Assembly: GCA_023488905.1 (NCBI GenBank)
Contig: JAMDCQ010000022.1
Location: forward strand, 32,356-86,194
Direction of reading: 5' to 3'
Length of the DNA: 53,839 bases
DNA from: Candidatus Bathyarchaeota archaeon
GTDB lineage: Archaea; Thermoproteota; Bathyarchaeia; Bathyarchaeales; Bathycorpusculaceae
Shown here: positions 7,499-15,880 of the stretch, piece after piece
How the letters are laid out: each line of letters opens with the position of its first letter
Numbering within the stretch: position 1 is the first letter of the stretch
Made by a program: the position numbers and the translations under genes
The notes under the pieces: generated by a model
The model's database searches: none
Told to the model about the DNA's origin: nothing
What the model saw: the letters and a program-made list of their open reading frames with translations, nothing else

Positions 7499-8017
7499 TT
7501 GACTCTTGGATTCTACGACAATTTCCCCCCAAACATCCACTACGTAGAAACTTTTACCTCACCTCTCTCTAGCAGGCAGCTTCAGCAGCGGCTGATTCAG
7601 CTTTTGGGGGAGGTTAACCGTAAAGAGACCAGTTTTGAGGAGGTTGCCATCCCCACAATCCCCGATGGCACGGTGATTTTTGAGTTTGGTTTGGCGGAGT
7701 TGGGCAACTTCAACTACCTAAGCGCGGAGGAGGTTACGAGGGCAGTGGCGTTTTTGGCTAAAGCGCAGGTGGCTTCGCTGGACTTCTTCTGCTCAATACG
7801 TTACTATAAGGGCAAAGGCGAGGGCGAGAAGAGGCAGGCGCTCAAGTTCGATTACTATATGCTGCGGACGGTTTTTGGGAAGGGCACTTTTGAGGTGCAG
7901 GTGTTTCATGAGCGGGGGCCTCGTTATCTTTCGCCTGAGGACTTGGTCAAATTTATCGCTGAACGCCTCAATGGTTCTTCGAGCCGAAAAATCCTCAAGG
8001 AAGCAACAAACCCCTAA
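7499..8017 (+). CDS. Conserved hypothetical protein, p27 operon
   Basis: 172 residues, soluble, mixed alpha/beta, no Cys motif. I do not recognise the family. Visible features: an N-terminal NIHYVETFTSPLSSRQLQQRL, a central acidic FEFGLAELGNFNYLSAEEV and a C-terminal HERGPRYLSPEDLVKFIAERLN. The TTG start lies 7 bases after the stop of the p27-type gene, with no clear separate promoter, so it is co-transcribed and probably translationally coupled. Codon usage looks like its neighbours. Confidence 0.75.
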   Translation: MTLGFYDNFPPNIHYVETFTSPLSSRQLQQRLIQLLGEVNRKETSFEEVAIPTIPDGTVIFEFGLAELGNFNYLSAEEVTRAVAFLAKAQVASLDFFCSIRYYKGKGEGEKRQALKFDYYMLRTVFGKGTFEVQVFHERGPRYLSPEDLVKFIAERLNGSSSRKILKEATNP

Positions 8018-8127
8018 GTTCTTTAAATCTCACATAGACAAATTTACAAATTTTTTCTTTATCCGAAAGTTATATGTGCCCCCTCACTAAACAGAGTCAC
8101 AACTCAAAAATTAAATTAACCATTAGG

Positions 8128-9099
8128 ATGAAACAGCAGATGTTACCTATCGAAGTATCCCAGCTCAGAAAAAACTATGGAGACCTAAAAGCCGTTGACG
8201 GCATCTCCTTCACCGTCAAAGAAGGCGAAGTCTTCGGGCTTTTGGGCCCCAATGGCGCAGGCAAAACCACCACCATCGAAATCATGGAGGGCCTGCGTGA
8301 ACGTGACGGCGGAGACGTAAAAGTCCTCGGCCTTGACCCATGGAAAAAAGGCTACGAACTCCACAAAAAAATCGGCGTTATCCCCCAAGAATTCACCTTC
8401 TTCGAAAAAACCACCCCGCGAGAAGCGATCATTTACTATGCCGACCTTTTCAACATTAAAGTTGATCCTGACCAAATCCTCAAAGATGTTTTGCTCGAAG
8501 AGTCAACAAAAACCTATTTCGACGAACTATCTGGTGGGCAGAAACGCAAGACGGGTCTTGCTCTTTCTCTTGTTAACTCGCCTGAACTGCTCTTCCTCGA
8601 CGAACCCACCACGGGCTTAGACCCCAACGCTAGACGCGCCATCTGGGAAGTCATACGCAACCTAAAAGCAAAGGGCAAAACCATCATCTTAACCACCCAT
8701 TACCTAGACGAAGCACAACAACTAAGCGACCGAGTCGCGATCATGGATCACGGACACATCGTTGCTATGGGCACCACCAGCGAAATCATCCAGAAACACG
8801 GTTCAGGCGAAAGGTTAACGATTCAGGGGACACAGAAACTGGCAGACTACATCAAAACAAACACCGAACTACAGGTAGACTACGATAAAACCAGAGGAGA
8901 AATCGTTATACCGCTCCAAAAGAAAATCGATGCACTCGCAGGGTTAGCAGCTGCTGAACAGTCAGGGCTGGAGTGGGGACAAATCCAAACCCGTCAAGAC
9001 AGCCTCGACGACGTGTTCGTCAAGTTAGTCAGTGAACCAGCAGGCGAGCAGGGCGAAATGGCAGTGGAGCAGAAACCAAAGAAGAAGGGGTTGTTCTAA
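8128..9099 (+). CDS. ABC transporter ATP-binding protein (drug/export type)
   Basis: About 323 residues from ATG 8128; ATG 8140 is equally plausible because AGGATG (8125-8130) would then be a well-spaced ribosome site. All ABC motifs are visible: Walker A GPNGAGKTT, Q-loop VIPQEFTFF, signature LSGGQKRK, Walker B LLFLDEP, and the H-loop TTHYLDEA. The ~90-residue C-terminal extension after the nucleotide-binding domain (the DUF4162-like tail of ABC-2 exporters) is typical. The permease gene begins 1 base after its stop. Together they form an ABC-2 exporter; substrate unknown. Confidence 0.95.
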   Translation: MKQQMLPIEVSQLRKNYGDLKAVDGISFTVKEGEVFGLLGPNGAGKTTTIEIMEGLRERDGGDVKVLGLDPWKKGYELHKKIGVIPQEFTFFEKTTPREAIIYYADLFNIKVDPDQILKDVLLEESTKTYFDELSGGQKRKTGLALSLVNSPELLFLDEPTTGLDPNARRAIWEVIRNLKAKGKTIILTTHYLDEAQQLSDRVAIMDHGHIVAMGTTSEIIQKHGSGERLTIQGTQKLADYIKTNTELQVDYDKTRGEIVIPLQKKIDALAGLAAAEQSGLEWGQIQTRQDSLDDVFVKLVSEPAGEQGEMAVEQKPKKKGLF

Positions 9100-9100
9100 A

Positions 9101-10216
9101 ATGGTTAGTGCAAAACGAATTTACTCAGACTTCAAAGTTTACAGCCGCGGATATCTCAGGAACAAGTTCGGATTATTTTTCGGCTTAATCTTTCCAGTTA
9201 TCTTGATTATGATTTTTGGGGCTATCTTCTCGGGAGGCGGCTCTGGAACAATCAATGTTTATGCACAAAATCAAGATGCAGGTTTAGAAGTTTCGGGTCA
9301 GGTATTAAACTACTCGACTCAGTATTTAGAAGCAATCAATTTCACTGGTACGCTCAAAGTGATAACTGTTGATAACTCGTTAAACTTTACAGAGTACATG
9401 TCGAAAAACTCCATAGAGAACGGGTTGATTGTTCCTGAGGATTTCACGGCATCATACGTTATGCATCAACCTGTGAATGTGACGGTCTACACTAACCCCT
9501 CGGGAAGTACAGGCGGTACAGTCCTTGGAATAGTTGGGGCTATAAACAACCAATTCAACCTTGGCGCATTTAATGGCACCACAATAATATCAACAACTCA
9601 GGAGACTGTAGGTGCTCAAGAAAGCTACATAGACTTTCTCGTCCCGGGTTTGATCGGCTTTGCGATTCTTGTTAACCCAATGTTTTCGCTTGTGGAGATC
9701 TCTTCAATTTACAAGAAGAACAAACTCTTCAAGCAACTCTCATTGACTCCCTTGACAAAGATGGAGTGGCTGATTGCTAAAATTCTTTGGTACATCGTTC
9801 TCTCATCGGCATCTTTCCTGCTTATGGCAGCTGTCGGAATCGCTCTATTCGGCGCAAACATAACTTTAACGGTTTGGTTGATACCCTTCCTCTTCCTCGG
9901 CCCGATGCTGTTTGCTTCCCTTGGCATGCTAGTTGGAACGATAACGAATTTACTCAGACTTCCGGGCGTAATCGGAAACGCCGTGACTTTCCCCATGATG
10001 TTCCTATCAGGCACCTTCTTCCCCATCGCATTCATGCCCGAATACCTGCAAACATTCGCACATGTACTGCCGCTGTTCTATGTGGTAGAAGGATTAAACA
10101 ACGTCATGGTGTACCAGAACTACATGGGTGCTGCGGTGGACCTTGCGGTGATTGGGGTAATAACATTGGTCATCTTCGTTTTGGCAGTGAAGCTGTTCAA
10201 GTGGAGAGAAGACTAA
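9101..10216 (+). CDS. ABC-2 type transporter permease
   Basis: 371 residues from ATG 9101, which lies one base after the stop of the ATPase gene; a longer reading from 9032 would overlap that gene in another frame and is rejected. One N-terminal membrane segment (about 21-44) is followed by a ~150-residue extracytoplasmic domain rich in Asn/Thr, then five more segments from about residue 180, including a VPGLIGFAILVNPMFS stretch and PLTKMEWLIAKILWY. This is the ABC-2 membrane layout of exporters for drugs, lipids or polysaccharides. Operon with the ATPase. Confidence 0.95.
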   Translation: MVSAKRIYSDFKVYSRGYLRNKFGLFFGLIFPVILIMIFGAIFSGGGSGTINVYAQNQDAGLEVSGQVLNYSTQYLEAINFTGTLKVITVDNSLNFTEYMSKNSIENGLIVPEDFTASYVMHQPVNVTVYTNPSGSTGGTVLGIVGAINNQFNLGAFNGTTIISTTQETVGAQESYIDFLVPGLIGFAILVNPMFSLVEISSIYKKNKLFKQLSLTPLTKMEWLIAKILWYIVLSSASFLLMAAVGIALFGANITLTVWLIPFLFLGPMLFASLGMLVGTITNLLRLPGVIGNAVTFPMMFLSGTFFPIAFMPEYLQTFAHVLPLFYVVEGLNNVMVYQNYMGAAVDLAVIGVITLVIFVLAVKLFKWRED

Positions 10217-10287
10217 CCCCCAACTTCTTTGTTTTTTAACTCTTTTTCTCTGCTTTTAACAGTAGATCGAAGATTTGTTTTGTTCTG

Positions 10288-10412
10288 CTTGTGGAAGTCG
10301 CCACAACCAGTCTGCAAACGCATTCTCCAACCAACCCAAAAACAGAAGCCAAAACGCAGTCCGCTGGTAGTTGTTGTGTATAGGGGCTTTCCTGCAACAA
10401 CAACTATAGAAA
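10288..10412 (+). repeat. 125-nt dispersed element, copy A
   Basis: This element has two hairpins. The left one is TTGTGG (10289-10294) with CCACAA (10301-10306). The right one is TAGTTGTTGT (10368-10377) with ACAACAACTA (10397-10406), a perfect 10-bp arm pair that then runs into TATAGAAA-type sequence. Copy C (44133-44257, opposite strand) shares both hairpins and copy B (25229-25353) shares the right hairpin; all three have exactly the same length, with diverged middles. It lies between the convergent ABC permease and TrmB genes. It could be a non-coding RNA or a non-autonomous IS200/IS605-like (PATE-type) element. Confidence 0.7.
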
Positions 10413-10498
10413 AAAACGAACACCCAAAAAGAACCACCGAGAAATAAGGCAGGGGCGGTACCGCGTGAGAGTAGGCGTGGTCCCCAACATAAAAGAGC

Positions 10499-11251
10499 TC
10501 AGACGGTGGCGGATGAATCCCACAGAAACTGGAAATACTCCCGAGCAAACCCCACCAGACCCACATGGTTACTCCAAATCACCAGCGTCGGCTTATCTTC
10601 GCCCAAGAAAAGCATGGCTTCTTTGCCGTCCGCGATTATCCCGCCGCCGAACATATGGTCTCGAATGCGGATTTCGCCTAAGGTGCCGAATTTCTTAACA
10701 AACTCCCAATCGCCCTTTTTGCCTGCCGCCATAAACTTGATACTAACACTCTTCTTTAACCCAGTGCCCAACAGTGGTTCTGCTAGTGCGATTAGGTTCT
10801 TGGCGAATTCGGGTGCGGCAACCACGATTTCGACAGATGCCTTCTTGAGTATATCCTCAACCTTTGCCAACACCGCCTGTTGTCCACGAAGAATAATCAT
10901 CTCAGGGCGCTCAACCAGTTCTCTTTGCTCATAGAGGGGCTGCAGGGTTTCAGCGAGGGTGCTCTCTAAAGCGGCATATTTGTTTTCGAGCTGCAGCTTC
11001 GTGAACCGTGTTGCCTCCATGGGTGGAACGGGGTAGTACTTGAAGGGGCGGCTCTCCGTGCTCTTTATCCAGCCTTTCTCTTTAAGTGAATTGAGTACCT
11101 CGTACATTTTGCTGTAGGGCACGTTGGCTAATTCGCTGACTTCCATGGCTGTCATTTGCCCACCGCTGACCAGTACTATGTAGGAGTCTATTTCGTAGGC
11201 GTTTAAGCCCATTTCGCGCAGTGCAGCTCGAGTTTCATCATCAACTGACAT
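10499..11251 (-). CDS. TrmB-family transcriptional regulator
   Basis: 250 residues. Residues about 8-75 are a TrmB winged helix: LREMGLNAYEIDSYIVL, MEVSELANVPYSKMYEVLNSLKEKGWI, and a wing ending in YYPVPP. A coiled-coil dimer helix follows (about 85-115), then a PLD-like effector domain (about 120-250) of the TrmB type. Family members sense sugars or related metabolites. It is divergent from the tetraether synthase homologue; tandem decamers (11270-11289) lie in the shared promoter. Which gene it controls is not known, but the neighbour is a candidate. Confidence 0.9.
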   Translation of the reverse strand: MSVDDETRAALREMGLNAYEIDSYIVLVSGGQMTAMEVSELANVPYSKMYEVLNSLKEKGWIKSTESRPFKYYPVPPMEATRFTKLQLENKYAALESTLAETLQPLYEQRELVERPEMIILRGQQAVLAKVEDILKKASVEIVVAAPEFAKNLIALAEPLLGTGLKKSVSIKFMAAGKKGDWEFVKKFGTLGEIRIRDHMFGGGIIADGKEAMLFLGEDKPTLVIWSNHVGLVGFAREYFQFLWDSSATV

Positions 11252-11269
11252 GTTTTCCCCTCAATCACC

Positions 11270-11289
11270 GTTGGAAACAGTTGGAAACA
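11270..11289. promoter_or_regulatory. Tandem decamer operator-like site
   Basis: The decamer GTTGGAAACA is repeated twice head to tail without a gap (11270-11279, 11280-11289). Ten-base phasing puts both copies on the same DNA face. The site sits between the divergent TrmB and radical SAM genes, so TrmB autoregulation or control of the lipid gene are both possible. Confidence 0.45.
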
Positions 11290-11355
11290 TTATTATCGTG
11301 ACTTCGCCTCTTAAGCCCTTCGAAAGTAACGCTTACCCCTTAGAAGGCACCTGAC

Positions 11356-12846
11356 ATGAAAGATATTAAACAGACAAAAAGCATCTGCCCTGAATGCCTC
11401 AAACCCCTCGACGCAACCATCTACGAGGATGAAGGCAAAGTTTTCATCAAAAAAACCTGCCCCCAACACGGGCCATACAGTGAACTTTATTGGTCGGACT
11501 ATGACCAGTATGTGCGCGCCGAAAAATTCCGCTGCGAAGGCGACGGCGTAGACAACCCCAGAACACAAAAGAAACTGGGGTGCCCAAACGACTGCGGCAT
11601 CTGCCCAGAACACCACAGCCACACCGCTCTGGCAATCATCGACATCACCAACCGCTGTAACCTCAAATGCCCCGTCTGCTTCGCCAACGCAAACTACGCC
11701 GGCTACGTTTATGAACCCACAATGGAGCAGGTTGTGGGTATGCTTGAGAATCTGCGTGCCACCAAACCAGTGCCTGCGCAGGCGCTTCAGTTCAGCGGCG
11801 GAGAACCCACCATCCGCAAAGAACTCCCAGACATGGTGCGCAAAGCCAAAGAACTCGGCTTTAACCACGTGGAAGTTAACACGAACGGTTTACGCCTCAG
11901 CCAAGATGTCGAGTTCGCCAAAGAACTCAAAGAAGCAGGCGTCAGCACCATATACCTCCAATTCGACGGCTTAACCCCAGACGTATACAAATACATCCGC
12001 GGTATCGATTTATTGGACATAAAGATGAAGGCTCTGGAGAACCTTCGTCAAGCAGGCTGGAAAAGCGTCGTCTTAGTCGTCACCTTAGTTAAAGGGGTTA
12101 ACGACAGCCAACTGGGCGGCATCATCAACTTCGCCGCCAAAAACAGCGACGTCGTCCGCTGCATAAACGTTCAGCCAGTTTCGCTCTGTGGACGCTTGCC
12201 TCCTAATGAGCGGGAAAAGATGCGTATCACCATCCCCGACTTCATGAAAAAAGTAGAAGAACAAACCAGCGGCGTCATCAAAGTCAGCGATTTCTACCCC
12301 GTCCCCGTAGTTGTGCCCGTTTCCAAAGCTGTCGGCGCAATCAAAGACAAGCGCTACGTCGAATTCACCGCGCACCCCCACTGCGGCATGGCGACCTTCG
12401 TGTTCATCGAAAACGGCAAAATCACACCCATCACCCGCTACGGTAACATTGACAAATTCGTAGCCACCCTTCAAGGCGTCTACGACGATGCATCCAAAGG
12501 CAACAAAAGCAAAGCCAAACTCCGCCTTGTAGGTGCGAGTCGCCACATCAAATTCAGTTTCCTACGCAAATATGTCCTAAAAGTGCTCCTAAACGGCGAC
12601 TACAAGTCGCTGGGAGACTTCGCCCGCTCTGCAATGCTGATTTCCTCGATGCACTTCATGGATCCCTACAACTTTGACCTCGAAAGAGTCTCCCGCTGCG
12701 TCATCCACTATGCGGTGCCAGACGGCAGAATCATACCTTTCTGCACCATGAACTCAATTCACCGCGCTGACTTAGAAAAGAAACTTGGCGTTCCAATCAA
12801 AGAGTGGCAAAACAAACATAAGGTTGAAATAAGCCAGACAGTCTAG
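11356..12846 (+). CDS. tes: Tetraether lipid synthase-type radical SAM protein
   Basis: 496 residues. The N-terminal part has Cys-rich zinc/Fe-S modules (ICPECLKPLDA, KKTCPQHGPYSE, LGCPNDCGICPEHHSH). The radical SAM core begins ALAIIDITNRCNLKCPVCFANA, with Cys101, Cys105 and Cys108 as ligands, then FSGGEPT. The C-terminal third has further Cys (HCGMATFVF, CVIHY, IIPFCTMNS). This order matches Tes (MJ0619/MA_1486 type), which couples two archaeol lipid tails to form membrane-spanning tetraethers. A related radical SAM function cannot be excluded by eye. It is divergent from a TrmB regulator and followed by the S25e gene after 35 bases. Confidence 0.85.
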   Translation: MKDIKQTKSICPECLKPLDATIYEDEGKVFIKKTCPQHGPYSELYWSDYDQYVRAEKFRCEGDGVDNPRTQKKLGCPNDCGICPEHHSHTALAIIDITNRCNLKCPVCFANANYAGYVYEPTMEQVVGMLENLRATKPVPAQALQFSGGEPTIRKELPDMVRKAKELGFNHVEVNTNGLRLSQDVEFAKELKEAGVSTIYLQFDGLTPDVYKYIRGIDLLDIKMKALENLRQAGWKSVVLVVTLVKGVNDSQLGGIINFAAKNSDVVRCINVQPVSLCGRLPPNEREKMRITIPDFMKKVEEQTSGVIKVSDFYPVPVVVPVSKAVGAIKDKRYVEFTAHPHCGMATFVFIENGKITPITRYGNIDKFVATLQGVYDDASKGNKSKAKLRLVGASRHIKFSFLRKYVLKVLLNGDYKSLGDFARSAMLISSMHFMDPYNFDLERVSRCVIHYAVPDGRIIPFCTMNSIHRADLEKKLGVPIKEWQNKHKVEISQTV

Positions 12847-12881
12847 ATGCTGGAAATTAAAACATAATCAAGGTGAAAATC

Positions 12882-13208
12882 ATGGGTGGAAAAAAGAAGC
12901 TTGGCATAAAGCAGATGGAGAAGCAGCAAGCGGACAAGGCAGAAGACGATAAAGCGAAGAAGAAAGAAGAAAAGAAAGGCCCGCCACAGAAGAAAACAAC
13001 CATTGGAGTTTTGCCTCCAGACGCAAAAGACCAAAAAATCGTAGCTGAAATCAAAAAAATGGGTGTACTAACCCCATACGCAGTTTCAACACGTTACGGC
13101 ATACGCATCAGCGCAGCAAAAGACTTCCTTGAACAGCTAGAAGCAAACGGCGCAGTCCAACTCGTCTCCGGAAGCCATAATCTAAAAGTTTACAAACCAG
13201 CAGCTTAA
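12882..13208 (+). CDS. rps25e: Small ribosomal subunit protein eS25
   Basis: 108 residues from ATG 12882, preceded by AGGTG at 12871-12875; an in-frame GTG at 12873 is inside that site and is rejected. The N-terminal ~45 residues are very lysine-rich and disordered, as in S25e. The folded winged-helix part (about 48-108) holds DQKIVAEIKKMGVLTPYAVSTRYGIRISAAKDFL and ends VYKPAA. S25e is a TACK/Asgard/eukaryote ribosomal protein and is the best lineage marker in the window. Confidence 0.9.
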   Translation: MGGKKKLGIKQMEKQQADKAEDDKAKKKEEKKGPPQKKTTIGVLPPDAKDQKIVAEIKKMGVLTPYAVSTRYGIRISAAKDFLEQLEANGAVQLVSGSHNLKVYKPAA

Positions 13209-13269
13209 AATCTGCGTCCCAACAATTTTATTCAACCAATCCCTCTCTACTCGGAGGAGTTTATTTCAA

Positions 13270-13743
13270 TTGAGTTTCCCAGAAAAAGTTTACACCTCAA
13301 AAGAACTGAAAACTGCAAGAGCCTTAGTTGACCAAGGCTACAAACATGACTTAATCGTTGAAGGCCAATCTGAGTTCACTAAGAAAGTCAAAGAAGCCCT
13401 CGATCACATAAAAACCGCAGGCTACTTTGATTATCTTCAGACCTTCATCAAAAAGATTGTTGAAATAGACGGCATGACACAGCTGCGCGAAACCGAAATC
13501 GCCATTTGGGCAAACAAATTCGCCGTTGACAACCCCGTGGATGCCGCAAGCCTGTTTATCCAGAAAGCATTCAGTATGGATGAATATATGCATGGCAAAC
13601 TCTACTACGGTGGCCCAGCAGAGGCGCGTTCAATCGCTAAACGTATAGAGTTTTTACAAGCCCTAAAAGCAAAAAGCCAAGATAAAGAAGTTAAAGAGGA
13701 ATGTGAACGGCTCCTTTCCTTGTGGAAGGACAGTTCCCTCTAA
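13270..13743 (+). CDS. Hypothetical soluble protein
   Basis: 157 residues, helical, no Cys and no membrane segment. I do not recognise the family. Start is TTG 13270, supported by the strong Shine-Dalgarno GGAGGAG (13254-13260) at a usual distance. The N-terminal half (SKELKTARALVDQGYKHDLI) and the middle (MTQLRETEIAIWANKFAVDNP) look like a helical bundle; KAFSMDEYMHGKLYYGG is a mixed loop. It follows S25e in the same direction. Function unknown. Confidence 0.75.
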   Translation: MSFPEKVYTSKELKTARALVDQGYKHDLIVEGQSEFTKKVKEALDHIKTAGYFDYLQTFIKKIVEIDGMTQLRETEIAIWANKFAVDNPVDAASLFIQKAFSMDEYMHGKLYYGGPAEARSIAKRIEFLQALKAKSQDKEVKEECERLLSLWKDSSL

Positions 13744-13747
13744 AATT

Positions 13748-14134
13748 TTATGTCGAGGCAAGTACCACTTTTATTGTGGATCCACTTTTAACCTGCTTAA
13801 ACAAGTCTAGGTTGCTGGTGATTTTTCCCAATATGCTTACGGGGCTGTAGGGTTGAGATTTGCCGTAGAAAACGCATAGAGCGCTGCCCATGGGCCAAAA
13901 CGCGATGGTGCCCTCTTCGACGGTGGGTTTAGCTTTTTCTTCGCCCATCTTTAGTGGGACTTCGAAGTACACTTCCTCTTTCCAGATGGCAGCTCGGCCT
14001 TCCATTGGAAGTTTTCGCACGATGGTGTCTATGGTTCTGGGCGCTAGGAAGCGGACGAGTTCTCCTTCGACTTCACCTAAACCTTCTATGAGAAACTTGA
14101 CTTTAATTCTAGATACGCCTTCATCGGTACTCAA
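13748..14134 (-). CDS. Cyclophilin-like fold protein (TM1367 type)
   Basis: 128 residues, nearly all beta. The pattern KVKFLIEGLGEVEGELVRFLAPRTIDTIVRKLP, then GRAAIWKEEVYFEVP and GTIAFWPMGSALCVFYG, followed by PVSILGKITSNLDLFKQV, matches the small cyclophilin-like fold family (TM1367-like) common in archaea and thermophilic bacteria. The peptidyl-prolyl isomerase active site of true cyclophilins is not obvious. It converges with the preceding gene with only 4 bases between stops. Function is unknown. Confidence 0.8.
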   Translation of the reverse strand: MSTDEGVSRIKVKFLIEGLGEVEGELVRFLAPRTIDTIVRKLPMEGRAAIWKEEVYFEVPLKMGEEKAKPTVEEGTIAFWPMGSALCVFYGKSQPYSPVSILGKITSNLDLFKQVKSGSTIKVVLAST

Positions 14135-14246
14135 TTCATTTCATACCCCTGTTTAAAGAAAACCCATAACTTAAGATAGATCAAAAACTATAGTGCGGAA
14201 GAGTAATTTAACTCTTACACTTCCATACACCGATGGACTGCGATTT

Positions 14247-15350
14247 CTACAGCAGGCTGAGGACCGTTTCGCCTATGAACTTGATTTCTTCCTCAGTAAC
14301 CCCGGGGTGAACTGGCAGCGAGAACACCTGCTTTGCCGCTTTTTCCGTTTCAGGTAGCGCTTTAGCACCATAGTTATCGCGGTAGAACGGCATTGTATTT
14401 ATCGGGTTCACATAGTAAGCTTCGGCGCCTATGCCTTTGGCTTTGAGGGTTTCAAGAAGCTTGTTACGTTGGGCTTCTGTGGCGTCCTTTAGTCGTGCCG
14501 TGTAGAGGTACCAACTGTGCTGGCAACTCTTGCTTTCATAGGGCAAAATCAGCTTCTTGGACTTAGAGAGGATTTTTGTGAGTTGCTGAGCGTTCTGGCG
14601 GCGTTTAGCGACAAACGAGGGCAGCTTCTTCATCTGTACAACTCCGATGGCTGCTTCCAGTTCAGGCATGCGGTAGTTGCTTCCCAGCATCTCCGAGGCG
14701 TATTTCGCTTTCTCGCCATGTGTTCTGATCATGCGTAGTTTCTCGTTGATTTGGTCATCGTTGGTGGTTACGACGCCGCCTTCTCCTGTCATCATGTTTT
14801 TGCTTGCGTAGAGGCTCCAGCAAGCGGCATCAGAAAAACAACCCGCAGGTTTCCCCGCATAAGTGGCGCCGTGCGCTTGAGCAGCATCCTCAACCAACCC
14901 TAAACCATGTTTGGCTGCAATTTCTCTAAGCGGCTTCATGTCGGCTGAGAAACCATAGAGATCCACAGGCAAGATAGCCTTCGTTTTTTTGGTTATAGCT
15001 TTCTTGACGGCTGCTGGTGAGAGAGTGTAGGTTTCGGGGTCGATGTCAGTGAAAACGGGCTTCGCGCCTGCCAAAGCAACTGCTTCAGCCGTCGCTACAA
15101 AGGTAAAGCTGGGCACAATAACTTCATCGTCGCGCCCAACACTGACCGCCATAACTGCCGCATGTAAAGCGGCTGTGCCAGTGTTCACTGCGACCGCATG
15201 TTTAACGCCTGCGAATTCGGCGAACATTTTTTCGAATTCAAGGACTTTTGGTCCTGCGCCCAAGGCGTTAGTTACGGGTCCTTTGCGCATAACTTCTAGG
15301 ACTGCTTGGGCTTCTGCTTCATCCATACTTGGCTTGTTAATCGGTATCAA
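14247..15350 (-). CDS. DegT/DnrJ/EryC1-family sugar aminotransferase
   Basis: 367 residues. A PLP-dependent aspartate-aminotransferase-fold enzyme of the DegT class: VAVNTGTAALHAAV near 53-66, DEVIVPSFTFVATAEAV near 75-91, VEDAAQAHGA with Asp155, and the catalytic lysine Lys184 in LYASKNMMTGEGG. Such enzymes transaminate keto-sugar nucleotides at C3 or C4. Together with the acyltransferase (38032), Gfo/Idh/MocA oxidoreductase (51715) and nucleotide-sugar dehydrogenase (52662) elsewhere in the window it would supply the parts of a UDP-diacetamido-uronate route, but it is not adjacent to them. Confidence 0.93.
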   Translation of the reverse strand: MIPINKPSMDEAEAQAVLEVMRKGPVTNALGAGPKVLEFEKMFAEFAGVKHAVAVNTGTAALHAAVMAVSVGRDDEVIVPSFTFVATAEAVALAGAKPVFTDIDPETYTLSPAAVKKAITKKTKAILPVDLYGFSADMKPLREIAAKHGLGLVEDAAQAHGATYAGKPAGCFSDAACWSLYASKNMMTGEGGVVTTNDDQINEKLRMIRTHGEKAKYASEMLGSNYRMPELEAAIGVVQMKKLPSFVAKRRQNAQQLTKILSKSKKLILPYESKSCQHSWYLYTARLKDATEAQRNKLLETLKAKGIGAEAYYVNPINTMPFYRDNYGAKALPETEKAAKQVFSLPVHPGVTEEEIKFIGETVLSLL

Positions 15351-15489
15351 ACTTTGTTAGCCTCGACTGGTAGTGTTTAGAGTTTGCTTCTATATTTTAT
15401 TTTTCCACAATCCCCGCGTGACTGGTTGGTTACAGTCACACATCCTAATCAGCAACACACCTTTTTTGGTATTTAGAGGTTGAATAAAG

Positions 15490-15876
15490 TTGGAAAGTGA
15501 ATTAATAGGCGAATTCAAAGGCAAAAACACCGTGTACCGAGTGCTTCCTGACGGCAAAATGGAGGTGTCAGGACAAGGCACGGGCAAAATATTGGGGATA
15601 GAGGCTTTTATGGCAACAACCAGCATCGGAATAATGGAGAACGGCGTATTCAGTGGCGAAGTTTACTCTTCAATAACCACCATGGAAGGCCAAACCGTAA
15701 CCATGAAAGCTTACGCAATTGGTTACCCTTCTGGAAACGGCGGAGTCAGCAGAGGCGCCTCAGTCCAAACCACAACTTCGGACAAACTTATGCGGCTAGC
15801 CAAGGCGGTGCTTCTGCATGAATACCTCACCGATATGACGGATAACTGGACGGGCAAAATCTGGGAATGGAAATAG
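15490..15876 (+). CDS. Hypothetical beta-rich protein
   Basis: 128 residues from a TTG at 15490. The protein is predominantly beta strand and Gly/Thr/Ser-rich, with conserved-looking turns (LPDGKMEVSGQGTGKILG, SIGIMENGVFSGEVYSSITT) and a helical C-terminus (KLMRLAKAVLLHEYLTD). It resembles small lipocalin/barrel-like proteins but I do not recognise the family. No signal peptide. It converges with the ATP-NAD kinase gene 4 bases downstream. Confidence 0.65.
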   Translation: MESELIGEFKGKNTVYRVLPDGKMEVSGQGTGKILGIEAFMATTSIGIMENGVFSGEVYSSITTMEGQTVTMKAYAIGYPSGNGGVSRGASVQTTTSDKLMRLAKAVLLHEYLTDMTDNWTGKIWEWK

Positions 15877-15880
15877 CCCC

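Noticed and set aside
9032-9100. Longer N-terminus for the ABC permease
   Set aside because: It overlaps the ATPase gene end in another frame and adds Arg-rich sequence before the first membrane segment.
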